Of a stretch of DNA of 6,392 nt, positions 1 to 5,652 are shown one piece after another. Source of the DNA: Accumulibacter sp. GTDB lineage: Bacteria > Pseudomonadota > Gammaproteobacteria > Burkholderiales > Rhodocyclaceae. Numbering within the stretch: position 1 is the stretch's first letter; each line of letters begins with the position of its first letter. The position numbers were made by a program, and so were the translations under genes. The notes under the pieces were generated by a model. That model was not told the DNA's origin. It saw only the letters and a list, made by a program, of their open reading frames with translations, and searched no databases. Where the stretch lies: the NCBI GenBank assembly GCA_003538495.1, contig DPSD01000567.1, positions 1,260 to 7,651 of the forward strand, given 5' to 3'.

Positions 1-302
1 GTGCAGATGTCGCCGAGGATCATGAAGGTCGCGGTGCCGCGACCGAAGCACTCGCCGATATTGGGGCAGGCGGCTTCTTCGCAGACGGTGTGCAGCTTCT
101 GCTCGCGCAGCATCTTCTTGATCTCGCCAAAGCGGCCGGCAGCATTGCCGGCTTTGACGCGAATCCAGTCGGGTTTGCGCTGCGGAGCTTGCGGGACGAT
201 CTTGATCGGAATGCGCGAAGTCTTCAGTTCACCGCGTTCCTTGACGCCGGCGATTCTGGCGCTCGCCCTGCTTTCGCCATGCTCTTCGTTCTGACTGCTC
301 AT
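1..302 (-). CDS. lipA: Lipoyl synthase LipA, N-terminal part (3' end outside window)
   Basis: Lipoyl synthase is a cytosolic radical-SAM enzyme that inserts two sulfurs into octanoyl groups bound to lipoyl domains, completing the lipoyl cofactor. The first 100 codons are present. Residues 1-40 are a polar, charged leader. The family's basic-tryptophan segment follows ([10 protein letters not shown]), and then the auxiliary iron-sulfur cluster motif C-x4-C-x5-C, read as [12 protein letters not shown]. Next comes [15 protein letters not shown], whose final Cys is the first cysteine of the radical-SAM CxxxCxxC motif; the window edge cuts there. The start is the ATG at 302..300, which overlaps the lipB TGA in an ATGA. 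A GGAG ribosome site lies about 8 nt upstream, inside the lipB end. This cluster spacing and the position right after lipB make the call secure. Truncation is by the window, not by mutation. Confidence 0.97.
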   Translation of the reverse strand, partial: MSSQNEEHGESRASARIAGVKERGELKTSRIPIKIVPQAPQRKPDWIRVKAGNAAGRFGEIKKMLREQKLHTVCEEAACPNIGECFGRGTATFMILGDIC

Positions 303-1000
303 TGCTTGCGCTCCAGTTGTGCCGCTAGATGTCCTGCCAACGCCGTTGCCGCTGCCGCCGGGGTCATCGCGACGCCGAGATCCCTGGTCTGGGTGACCGG
401 CAAGCCGGGGTAGCCGCAAGGATTGATCGCCGCGAACGGCGACAGATCCATGTCGACGTTGAGGCTGACGCCGTGATAAGTGCAACTCTTGCGGACGCGC
501 AGACCAAGCGCGGCGATCTTTGCCGACCCCACGTAGACGCCCGGAGCGCCGCCATGCCTCTCGGCGCATACGCCGTGGCCGGCCAGCAGGTCGATCACCG
601 CCTGCTCGATCGCCGATACCAGTTCGCGAACTTTCAAGCGCCGCCGGCCGAGGTCGAGCAGCAGGTAAATCACGACCTGACCAGGACCGTGGTAGGTGAT
701 CTGTCCACCGCGATCGGTGTTCACCAGTGGAATGCCCAGGTCGGCCAGCAGGTGCTCCGCCTTGCCGGCCTGCCCCAGGGTGAGCACCGGCGAATGCTCG
801 CAACACCACAGTTCGTCGCGCGTCAGCTCGCTGCGCGCGGCCGTGAAGTCGATCATCTCGCGCCATGTGTGCCGGTAGTCGGTACGCCCCAGATAGCGGA
901 CCAGCAGCGGCAATGGCGGCGAGGTGTCGAGGGCCACGCTCTGGCCGTCGGCCATCATCCCGGAGTTCCCTGTAATACAGCCGCCCGCCGAGCTGGTCAT
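299..1000 (-). CDS. lipB: Octanoyltransferase LipB
   Basis: LipB moves the octanoyl group from octanoyl-acyl carrier protein to the lysine of lipoyl domains in 2-oxoacid dehydrogenases and the glycine cleavage H protein, the step before LipA. The product is 233 aa from the chosen ATG. The signature [12 protein letters not shown] is at residues 97-108, [17 protein letters not shown] at 152-168 with the expected catalytic Lys161, and INPCGYPGL at 192-200 with the nucleophile Cys195. All active-site elements are intact. The ATG at 1000..998 overlaps the ybeD stop by 4 nt and has AGGA 7 nt upstream. The protein is about 20 residues longer than Escherichia coli LipB, all at the N-terminus. An ATGATG at 958..953 with its own AGGGA would give 219 aa and is a real alternative start. 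The stop overlaps lipA by 4 nt, so lipB and lipA are probably translated together. Confidence 0.97.
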   Translation of the reverse strand: MTSSAGGCITGNSGMMADGQSVALDTSPPLPLLVRYLGRTDYRHTWREMIDFTAARSELTRDELWCCEHSPVLTLGQAGKAEHLLADLGIPLVNTDRGGQITYHGPGQVVIYLLLDLGRRRLKVRELVSAIEQAVIDLLAGHGVCAERHGGAPGVYVGSAKIAALGLRVRKSCTYHGVSLNVDMDLSPFAAINPCGYPGLPVTQTRDLGVAMTPAAAATALAGHLAAQLERKQ

Positions 1001-1266
1001 AGAACGATCCTGACCAGCGGATGGCCGCTCAGTTCCCGGTACAGGGTGTCGAGCTGCGCTCTGCTGGTGGCGTTGATGGTGCAGGTCAGGCTGACGTACT
1101 TGCCGCCGGTCGAGGCCCGCATTTCCATCGTCGCCGCGTCGAAATCCGGCGCGTGCCGCCGCACCACATCCAGCACCGCCTGCGCCAGCGAGGCGTTGGC
1201 CAGTCCCATGATCTTCAGCGGGAACAGGCACGGGAATTCGAACAGGCTCTCTCGCGCCTCAGACAT
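997..1266 (-). CDS. ybeD: DUF493 / YbeD-family small protein
   Basis: This is an 89-aa protein of the DUF493 family, close in length to E. coli YbeD (87 aa). Family hallmarks are visible: an N-terminal [14 protein letters not shown] stretch, a central RRHAPDFD, then the strand block [21 protein letters not shown] and the closing region [11 protein letters not shown]. The fold is a small ferredoxin-like alpha/beta domain resembling ACT/regulatory domains, so a regulatory or ligand-binding role is often suggested but not established. No catalytic residues or membrane segment are evident. The ATG at 1266..1264 was chosen because homology begins there; a more upstream in-frame ATG at 1311 would add a basic 15-residue tail lacking family similarity and overlap dat by 53 nt. 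It overlaps the dat end by 8 nt and the lipB start by 4 nt. The ybeD-lipB neighbourhood is conserved across many proteobacteria. Confidence 0.93.
   Translation of the reverse strand: MSEARESLFEFPCLFPLKIMGLANASLAQAVLDVVRRHAPDFDAATMEMRASTGGKYVSLTCTINATSRAQLDTLYRELSGHPLVRIVL
1008..1011 (-). promoter_or_regulatory. Ribosome binding site for the longer lipB start
   Basis: AGGA on the minus strand lies 7 nt before the lipB ATG at 1000, inside the last codons of ybeD. Together with the ATGA overlap of ybeD stop and lipB start, it favours the longer lipB form. A competing AGGGA (971..967) sits 8 nt before the internal ATGATG at 958, so the choice is not final. Confidence 0.5.
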
Positions 1267-2119
1267 CGGCGCTGCTCGTCGCCTGTTCACGACTGGCGCG
1301 GTACCAGTCATACATCTGCCTTGCCACCGGCCCGGGCCGACCCGTCCCGACCGGCTGGCCGTCGAGCGAGGTGATCGGCAGCACTTCGCGAGTCGAGGAG
1401 GTCAACCAGAGCTCGTCGGCGCTGCGCAATTCAGCATCCGAAATGTCGCGAACTTCGCACGGCATGCGCTGCTGCGCCGCCAGTTCGAGCACCAGATCGC
1501 GAGTGATGCCGGCCAGTATCCGGTGGTCCCGCGGCGGCGTCGCGAGTACGCCATCCTTGACCACGAAGACGTTCGATGACGAGCCCTCGGTCAGCAGGCC
1601 GTCACGAAGGAGGATCGCTTCGGCGCAGCCGGCATCGCTCGCCTGCTGCCGCAGCAGAACATTGGCCAACAGCGCAACGGTCTTCAGATCGCACCGCAGC
1701 CAGCGGTTATCGACCGCGCTGCGCGCTGCGACGCCGAACTCGCGCTGCGCCGCCGATGGCGCCACCAGCGCCGTCGAGCAGATGAAGACGGTTGGCGACA
1801 CGGCGCTGGGGAATGCGTGGTCGCGCTTGCCGTCTGCTCCACGAGTCACCTGCAGGTATAGCGCCTGATCAGCGAAGGCGCTGTCGGCAATCACCCGCTG
1901 CAGCAGTTCGTTCCATTCGCCGGCGGTGTGCGGGTTCGGCAAGGCTATGCCATCCAGCGTGCGCTGCAGACGCGCCAGGTGCGAATCAAGGAGGAACGGC
2001 CGGCGTCGGTACACCGGGATGACCTCGTAGGCGCCGTCAGCGAAGAGGAATCCTCGATCCAGAGGCGAAATCCTGGCTTCCTCGAGCGGCAGGAACTGCC
2101 CGTTCAGATAGGCGGTCAT
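1259..2119 (-). CDS. dat: D-amino-acid aminotransferase (class IV, PLP-dependent)
   Basis: This is a cytosolic fold-type IV aminotransferase, 286 aa, predicted to convert D-alanine plus 2-oxoglutarate to pyruvate plus D-glutamate. The PLP lysine is K146 in RCDLKTVALLAN. The class IV signature E-x(4)-N-V-F starts at E178 (TEGSSSNVF), and the phosphate-binding ILAGITR segment is at 201-207. Features separating D-amino-acid from branched-chain or aminodeoxychorismate enzymes are present: Y31 in DGAYEV, and the carboxylate-trap pair R99 and H101 (KRDHAFP), matching Tyr31/Arg98/His100 of the well-studied Bacillus enzyme. The ATG at 2119 is preferred, although a TTG two codons upstream (2125) is possible. 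It lies downstream of a D-alanine-releasing carypeptidase of the D,D-carboxypeptidase family, which fits recycling of D-alanine into D-glutamate, and it overlaps ybeD by 8 nt. Substrate preference is inferred from these residues only. Confidence 0.92.
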   Translation of the reverse strand: MTAYLNGQFLPLEEARISPLDRGFLFADGAYEVIPVYRRRPFLLDSHLARLQRTLDGIALPNPHTAGEWNELLQRVIADSAFADQALYLQVTRGADGKRDHAFPSAVSPTVFICSTALVAPSAAQREFGVAARSAVDNRWLRCDLKTVALLANVLLRQQASDAGCAEAILLRDGLLTEGSSSNVFVVKDGVLATPPRDHRILAGITRDLVLELAAQQRMPCEVRDISDAELRSADELWLTSSTREVLPITSLDGQPVGTGRPGPVARQMYDWYRASREQATSSADV

Positions 2120-2125
2120 TGGCAA

Positions 2126-2135
2126 CCTTTCTCCT
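2126..2135 (-). promoter_or_regulatory. Ribosome binding site of dat, compatible with two starts
   Basis: Read on the minus strand this purine run is AGGAGAAAGG, the strongest Shine-Dalgarno-like site in the window. Its downstream half (AAAGG) sits 6 nt before the ATG at 2119. Its upstream half (AGGAG) sits 5 nt before the TTG at 2125. Either start is thus usable. The ATG is favoured because it places the family's Tyr31 exactly at residue 31. Its strength agrees with dat starting after a 136-nt gap and so not being coupled to dacA translation. Confidence 0.7.
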
Positions 2136-2143
2136 GGCGACGA

Positions 2144-2163
2144 ATCCGGCTCAGCCGCCGGAT
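2144..2163. repeat. Perfect 7-bp inverted repeat (hairpin) upstream of dat
   Basis: The arms ATCCGGC (2144-2150) and GCCGGAT (2157-2163) are perfectly complementary around a 6-nt loop, so the dat mRNA leader can fold a short GC-rich hairpin about 24 nt before the start codon, just upstream of its ribosome site. No run of T follows on either strand, so it is not a typical terminator. It could be an RNA-processing or stability element, an operator-like palindrome, or chance in GC-rich DNA. Confidence 0.5.
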
Positions 2164-2255
2164 GCGCAGCGCGCGGCCGGGCGGGAGCGGGAGCGCCTAC
2201 GCGCCGACCACGGTGCCCCGCCCGCAGGCGATGCGCCGTGGCGATGCGGCTTCTG

Positions 2256-3389
2256 CTAGTTGAACCACATCCGGACGGCGTCGACCATCCGCCCGACGAT
2301 CCCCGCCGCCGGCACTGCTTCGAGCGCCAGCACCGGATAGTCGCCGTAGGGCTTGCCGTCCACGCTGACCTTCAGCGTGGCCAGTGTCTGTCCCAGCGTC
2401 ACGGGAGCCATCAGAGGCTGCTGTGACGCCAATTCGGTCTTGATCTTGGGTCCGAAACCCTTGGGAACAACAATCACCAGATCATTCGCGAAACCGATCT
2501 TGACCGCGCTTTCCTGGCCCTTCCAGACCTTCAGGGTGGTCACCGGATCGTTCTTCGCATAGAGCTGAACGCCGTCATAAAACTGAAATCCGTAGTTGAG
2601 CAGCTTCAGGGATTCCTGCATGCGGGCATTGGACGATGCGGCGCCGAGCACCACCGACAACAAGCGGCGCGGACCGCGTTTTGCCGACGAAACCAGGCAA
2701 TAGCCCGCCGCAGCGGTGTACCCGGTCTTCAGACCATCAACGGTCGGATCGATCCACAACAGGCGGTTGCGGTTCGGCTGCGTGATGTTGTTGTAACGGA
2801 ATTCCTTCAGCGAGTAATACTTGGCGTATTCCTCCGGGAAGTCGCGAATCAGCGCCCCGGCGAGGATCGCCAGATCACGGGCAGTGGTGTAGTGATCGGG
2901 GTCGGGCAGACCGTTCGAATTGCGGAAGTGCGAGCCCTTCATGCCGAGCCGCTGCGCCTCGCGATTCATCATCTGCGCGAAGTTCTCTTCGTCACCGGCA
3001 ATGGCCTCGGAGAGTGCGACGCAGGCGTCGTTGCCCGACTGCACGATCATACCCTTGAGCAGATCGTCGACCTTGACCTCGGTGCCGACCTGGATGAACA
3101 TCCGCGAGCCACCCGTTTTCCAGGCCTTCTGGGAAATCAGCACGTCCTGGTCAAGCTTGATGGTGCCCTGTTTGAGCGCCGCAAAACTCAGGTAAGCGGT
3201 CATCAACTTGGTCAGGGACGCCGGCTCCAGACGCTCGTCTGGCGCCTGCGCGGCCAGCACCTGCCCGGCCGTCATGTCGACCAGCAGCCACGATTTGGCG
3301 GCCAGCGACGGCGGCGTCGGCAACTGCTGGGCGAGCGCCAGAACGGGAAGACAAAACAGCACGAAGAGTAGGGATCGAAGCTTGAGCAT
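2256..3389 (-). CDS. dacA: D-alanyl-D-alanine carboxypeptidase (PBP5/DacA type)
   Basis: This is a low-molecular-mass penicillin-binding protein of 377 aa that removes the terminal D-alanine from peptidoglycan pentapeptides in the periplasm. Residues 1-20 form a Sec signal peptide (LRSLLFVLFCLPVLALA, cleavage probably after A20). The peptidase S11 domain spans about 25-260 and has all three serine-enzyme motifs: S58-L-T-K61, S118-G-N and K221-T-G. The beta-rich C-terminal PBP5 domain follows at about 270-360. The last 15 residues (GIVGRMVDAVRMWFN) look like the amphipathic helix that tethers these enzymes to the outer face of the inner membrane. The ATG at 3389 was chosen because the signal peptide starts there; an upstream in-frame start would bury it behind 28 residues. 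The ribosome site is weak. An extended -10 promoter lies just upstream, so dacA likely begins its own transcript. Close paralogues are named dacA or dacC, so the symbol is approximate. Confidence 0.95.
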   Translation of the reverse strand: MLKLRSLLFVLFCLPVLALAQQLPTPPSLAAKSWLLVDMTAGQVLAAQAPDERLEPASLTKLMTAYLSFAALKQGTIKLDQDVLISQKAWKTGGSRMFIQVGTEVKVDDLLKGMIVQSGNDACVALSEAIAGDEENFAQMMNREAQRLGMKGSHFRNSNGLPDPDHYTTARDLAILAGALIRDFPEEYAKYYSLKEFRYNNITQPNRNRLLWIDPTVDGLKTGYTAAAGYCLVSSAKRGPRRLLSVVLGAASSNARMQESLKLLNYGFQFYDGVQLYAKNDPVTTLKVWKGQESAVKIGFANDLVIVVPKGFGPKIKTELASQQPLMAPVTLGQTLATLKVSVDGKPYGDYPVLALEAVPAAGIVGRMVDAVRMWFN

Positions 3390-3582
3390 GTCTGGATTCT
3401 TGGCAAAGGGCGAATTATAGCAAGCCGGCCCGATCTGGCCTGTGCGGATTTTGTGACGCGATCCGGCCACCAATTTGACAGCTCCGTGAAGTAACGCACA
3501 GCGTGGGCAGCTGACCGGAACGTACGATGGCGATCACTTGCTGGTATGCCGACCCACGTGAAGGTCGATTCGTCCGGACCCC
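3390..3582. other. Divergent intergenic region between dacA and the GAF-PAS gene
   Basis: This 193-nt gap separates the 5' ends of dacA (minus) and the GAF-PAS gene (plus). It contains the dacA extended -10 element near its left end. For the plus-strand gene there is a perfect TTGACA at 3475-3480, but no acceptable -10 follows at 16-18 nt, so its promoter cannot be assigned. Near-identical GATCTGGCC and GATCCGGCC occur at 3432-3440 and 3460-3468. I see no small gene that can be supported here. Confidence 0.6.
3414..3422 (-). promoter_or_regulatory. Extended -10 promoter of dacA
   Basis: On the minus strand the sequence reads TGCTATAAT: a perfect TATAAT box (3419..3414) preceded by the TGn extension. 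The best -35 hexamer is poor (AGGCCA at 3441..3436, 16-nt spacer, 3 of 6 matches), which is usual for extended -10 promoters. Transcription would start near 3407, giving a leader of only about 18 nt before the dacA ATG. It is one of very few AT-rich spots in this GC-rich window, which supports function. Confidence 0.7.
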
Positions 3583-4503
3583 ATGCTGCCACCCTTTCGA
3601 CAACTTTCAAGCTCTCTTGACCTGCAAGGCGCATTTGCCCAGTTGGCAAGACGCGGGTTTCCCGGCAATAGCCTGGACGAAACCTTGCGCCAGCTCACCG
3701 CCGCGACAGGGCGGATGCTGAACATCGAGCGCGTCAGCCTGTGGGGGTTGACGGCGGAGCACGCCAGTCTCGAATGCATCGATCTCTACGAGTTGTCGCG
3801 CGACCGGCACAGCATCGGGATAACGCTGCACGCCGCACGCTACCCGGACTACTTCAGGGCACTCGAGCGGGGCGAGCCGATCGTCGCCGACGATGCCATG
3901 AAACACCCGACGACGCAGGCTTTTACCGAGGACTACCTGCTGATGAACGGCATCAGCGCGTTGATCGCCTCGCCGATCCACGTCAATGGAGAACTGCAGG
4001 GGGTGCTCTGCGTCGAGCAGGTCGGGCCCCACTCCGCCTGGACTTCGGTGCAACGACTGTTCGCGCATTCGGTCGCCAGCCTGGTCAGCCTGGCGCTGGT
4101 GCAACACCAGTTACACCTGATCGAAGAAGAGCTTCGTGATGCGAACAGCCTGCGCCAGGCACTGTTCGCTGGCGCGCGCGACGCGATCCTGATTTCGGAC
4201 GCGCGCACGGGGCATATTCTCGACGCCAACCCGCAGGCCGAGAGACTGTTCGGTCGACAACTGCAGCAGCTTCTCGGCGTTCTGCAAAGCGAGCTTCATG
4301 CCGCCGGTGACGGCCTGGATATTCGCCAGTTGCTGACACTGGCCAAGGCCGATGCGGGCGAAGCGGTCCATAGCGACGTGGTCAAGCTCGACGGCACGGT
4401 CATCCCGGTGGAGATCGTCGGCCAGGAGGTGCAGCTCGAAAAAGGCAGGAAGGTCGTCCAGGGCGTGTTCCGCCCGCGATCGGTGGACGCGGGCGGCGAC
4501 TGA
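3583..4503 (+). CDS. Orphan GAF-PAS sensor-like protein without output domain
   Basis: This is a 306-aa soluble protein with no signal peptide or membrane segment. A GAF domain covers about residues 29-172 (SLDETLRQLTAATGRML to the LIASPIHVNGELQGVLCVE core and LFAHSVASLVSLAL). A short helical, charged linker follows at about 173-192 (HQLHLIEEELRDANSLRQ), then a PAS domain at about 190-297 (LFAGARDAILISD, GHILDANPQAERLFGR, VKLDGTVIPVEI, VVQGVFR). Such pairs normally precede a histidine kinase, GGDEF or EAL module, but this protein stops ten residues after the last PAS strand. The usual RDITERK-like exit sequence is replaced by RPRSVDAGGD. The ligand is unknown: no GAF cysteine/histidine pattern for a known chromophore is recognisable. 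The ATG is fixed by an in-frame stop at 3559-3561; no good ribosome site precedes it. It is the only plus-strand gene, convergent with rlpA and divergent from dacA. It may act in trans on a partner or be a remnant of a larger sensor. Confidence 0.88.
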   Translation: MLPPFRQLSSSLDLQGAFAQLARRGFPGNSLDETLRQLTAATGRMLNIERVSLWGLTAEHASLECIDLYELSRDRHSIGITLHAARYPDYFRALERGEPIVADDAMKHPTTQAFTEDYLLMNGISALIASPIHVNGELQGVLCVEQVGPHSAWTSVQRLFAHSVASLVSLALVQHQLHLIEEELRDANSLRQALFAGARDAILISDARTGHILDANPQAERLFGRQLQQLLGVLQSELHAAGDGLDIRQLLTLAKADAGEAVHSDVVKLDGTVIPVEIVGQEVQLEKGRKVVQGVFRPRSVDAGGD

Positions 4504-5652
4504 TCAGCGCGCTACGAAGGTCGGCTTGTAGCCAAGCGCCAGGCGAATTCTTTCGGCGACGCGTTCGGCATCGGCTCGGCTGTGATAGGGACCCATGTGC
4601 ACCCGGTGCATGCCGCCGCCGGCAGTGATCTGGATCCCTTCGTTGAGCCAGTCCAGCTCGCGCATCAGGTGCAGGCGTAGACTTTCGGCGTTGTCAGCGC
4701 TGGAGAAAGCGCCCAGCTGCAGAAAGACTCCGGGCTGCGCCGGCGCCGTGCCGGCAAGCACCGTTGTCGATGGTGAGCGAGGCACCGGCGGTGATTGTGG
4801 CACTGGCTGGGACGGCGGTTCTGGAACGGGCCGCAGTTGCGGCGTCGGCAAAGGCGCCGATGCCACGTCCAGGCCCAGGCTTGCCGCCAGCAGCTCGATC
4901 TCGTCACGCCCGTCGGCAGGCACCGCTGTCGGCGCAAACTGAGCCGCAAGAGCACCAGACGCCAACGGCGGGCGCGGCGGCGGCATCACTTGCGCGTAGG
5001 TCATCGTCGTCGCGCCATCCGGCAGAATCGACTCGACCTGGACCTGGGCGCTGCCGTTGTCCACGTAACCCAGACGGTAGGCGGCGACGTACGACAGGTC
5101 GATGATGCGGTCGGCGTGGAAGGGGCCGCGATCGGTGACCCGGACGACCACCGATTTGCCATTGCTGACATTGGTCACCCGGGCATACGACGGGATCGCC
5201 AGCGTCGGGTGGGCGGCGGTCATCGAGAACATGTCGTAGGGCTCGCCGATCGACGTCTTCTGGCCGTGAAACTTCTTCCCGTACCAGCTGGCAACTCCGC
5301 GCTGTTGATACGGCGAAAGGCTGGTGTTCGGCTGGTAGGCCTTGCCGAGCACGACATAAGGCCGGTTGGCAAAGCGGTGCAAGGGCTCGAGCTGCGGTTG
5401 CGGCTCCGGAATCTCGTCGAGATTGTCCGGAATATCCTCGCCTGGACCGTCGTCCTTGTAGTAAGCCCCTCCTCGCTTCTGCACCACGCCGGACTTCCTG
5501 GCCGGCGCCTTGCCGTGCGCGGTGTTCCGGGCAGCTGTTTCCGACACGCCCGACGGCTGCGAAGCACAGGCGGCAAGCAGCACCGGTACGCTCAACAGCC
5601 AAAGCGCCGGGCACAGCCAACGATCAGCCCATCCCGCCTTGGCGCGCCTCAT
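4504..5652 (-). CDS. rlpA: RlpA, septal ring lytic transglycosylase lipoprotein
   Basis: This is an outer-membrane lipoprotein of 382 aa that, in studied relatives, cleaves glycan strands lacking stem peptides at the septum and helps daughter cells separate. Residues 1-28 are a lipoprotein signal with lipobox LAAC and lipidated Cys29. A polar, acidic linker follows (about 30-115). The double-psi beta-barrel domain spans about 118-208: GVASWYGKKFHG, GEPYDM, TAAH, ARVTNVSNGKSVVVRVTDRGPF and RIIDLSYVAA. It carries the conserved acid/His/Asp set at E137, H148 and D174 that family work links to activity. A proline-rich tether runs from 223 to 308, and a SPOR domain that binds denuded glycan occupies about 308-382 (GVFLQLGAFSS, HRVHMGPY). 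The ATG overlaps the rodA stop by 4 nt with no clear ribosome site, implying translational coupling. Its stop abuts the stop of the opposing gene with no gap. Confidence 0.96.
   Translation of the reverse strand: MRRAKAGWADRWLCPALWLLSVPVLLAACASQPSGVSETAARNTAHGKAPARKSGVVQKRGGAYYKDDGPGEDIPDNLDEIPEPQPQLEPLHRFANRPYVVLGKAYQPNTSLSPYQQRGVASWYGKKFHGQKTSIGEPYDMFSMTAAHPTLAIPSYARVTNVSNGKSVVVRVTDRGPFHADRIIDLSYVAAYRLGYVDNGSAQVQVESILPDGATTMTYAQVMPPPRPPLASGALAAQFAPTAVPADGRDEIELLAASLGLDVASAPLPTPQLRPVPEPPSQPVPQSPPVPRSPSTTVLAGTAPAQPGVFLQLGAFSSADNAESLRLHLMRELDWLNEGIQITAGGGMHRVHMGPYHSRADAERVAERIRLALGYKPTFVAR

Larger units (their letters stand above)
2120..2255. other. Noncoding gap between dacA and dat
   Basis: This 136-nt very GC-rich gap separates the dacA stop from the dat start on the same strand. 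It holds the dat ribosome site, an inverted repeat (2144-2163), a second possible stem with arms CCACGG (2208-2213) and CCGTGG (2236-2241), and a 9-bp direct repeat GGCGATGCG at 2227-2235 and 2240-2248. No intrinsic terminator with a U-run follows dacA, and I see no sigma-70-like hexamer pair. Reading through from dacA into dat is therefore the simplest assumption. Confidence 0.6.

Noticed and set aside
1266..1311. Upstream ATG giving a 104-aa YbeD
   Set aside because: The added residues are basic and lack similarity to the family; the ATG at 1266 matches the usual length and the compact overlap with dat.
329..1579. Long plus-strand open frame (416 codons) opposite lipB, ybeD and dat
   Set aside because: It is antisense to three clearly homologous overlapping genes, is Arg/Gln/His rich as expected for a GC-rich shadow frame, and shows no recognisable domain.
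2171..2193. G-rich run (ggg-c-ggg-agc-ggg) as a G-quadruplex
   Set aside because: Only three G triplets are present; a two-tetrad form could be drawn with flanking GG, but this is common by chance in DNA this GC-rich.
3475..3480. Perfect TTGACA upstream of the GAF-PAS gene, as a -35 element
   Set aside because: The hexamers at 16-18 nt spacing (cacagc, acagcg, cagcgt) do not resemble TATAAT, and a TACGAT at 3523-3528 is too far away. Not enough for a promoter call.
3415..3603. Small minus-strand open frame (62 codons) in the dacA upstream gap
   Set aside because: It overlaps the dacA promoter and the start of the GAF-PAS gene, has no ribosome site I can defend and no recognisable family.
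4504..4620. Continuation of the GAF-PAS gene in another frame (lost output domain)
   Set aside because: A shifted frame runs only about a dozen codons beyond 4500 to a TAG, and the DNA there is the conserved SPOR-coding end of rlpA.
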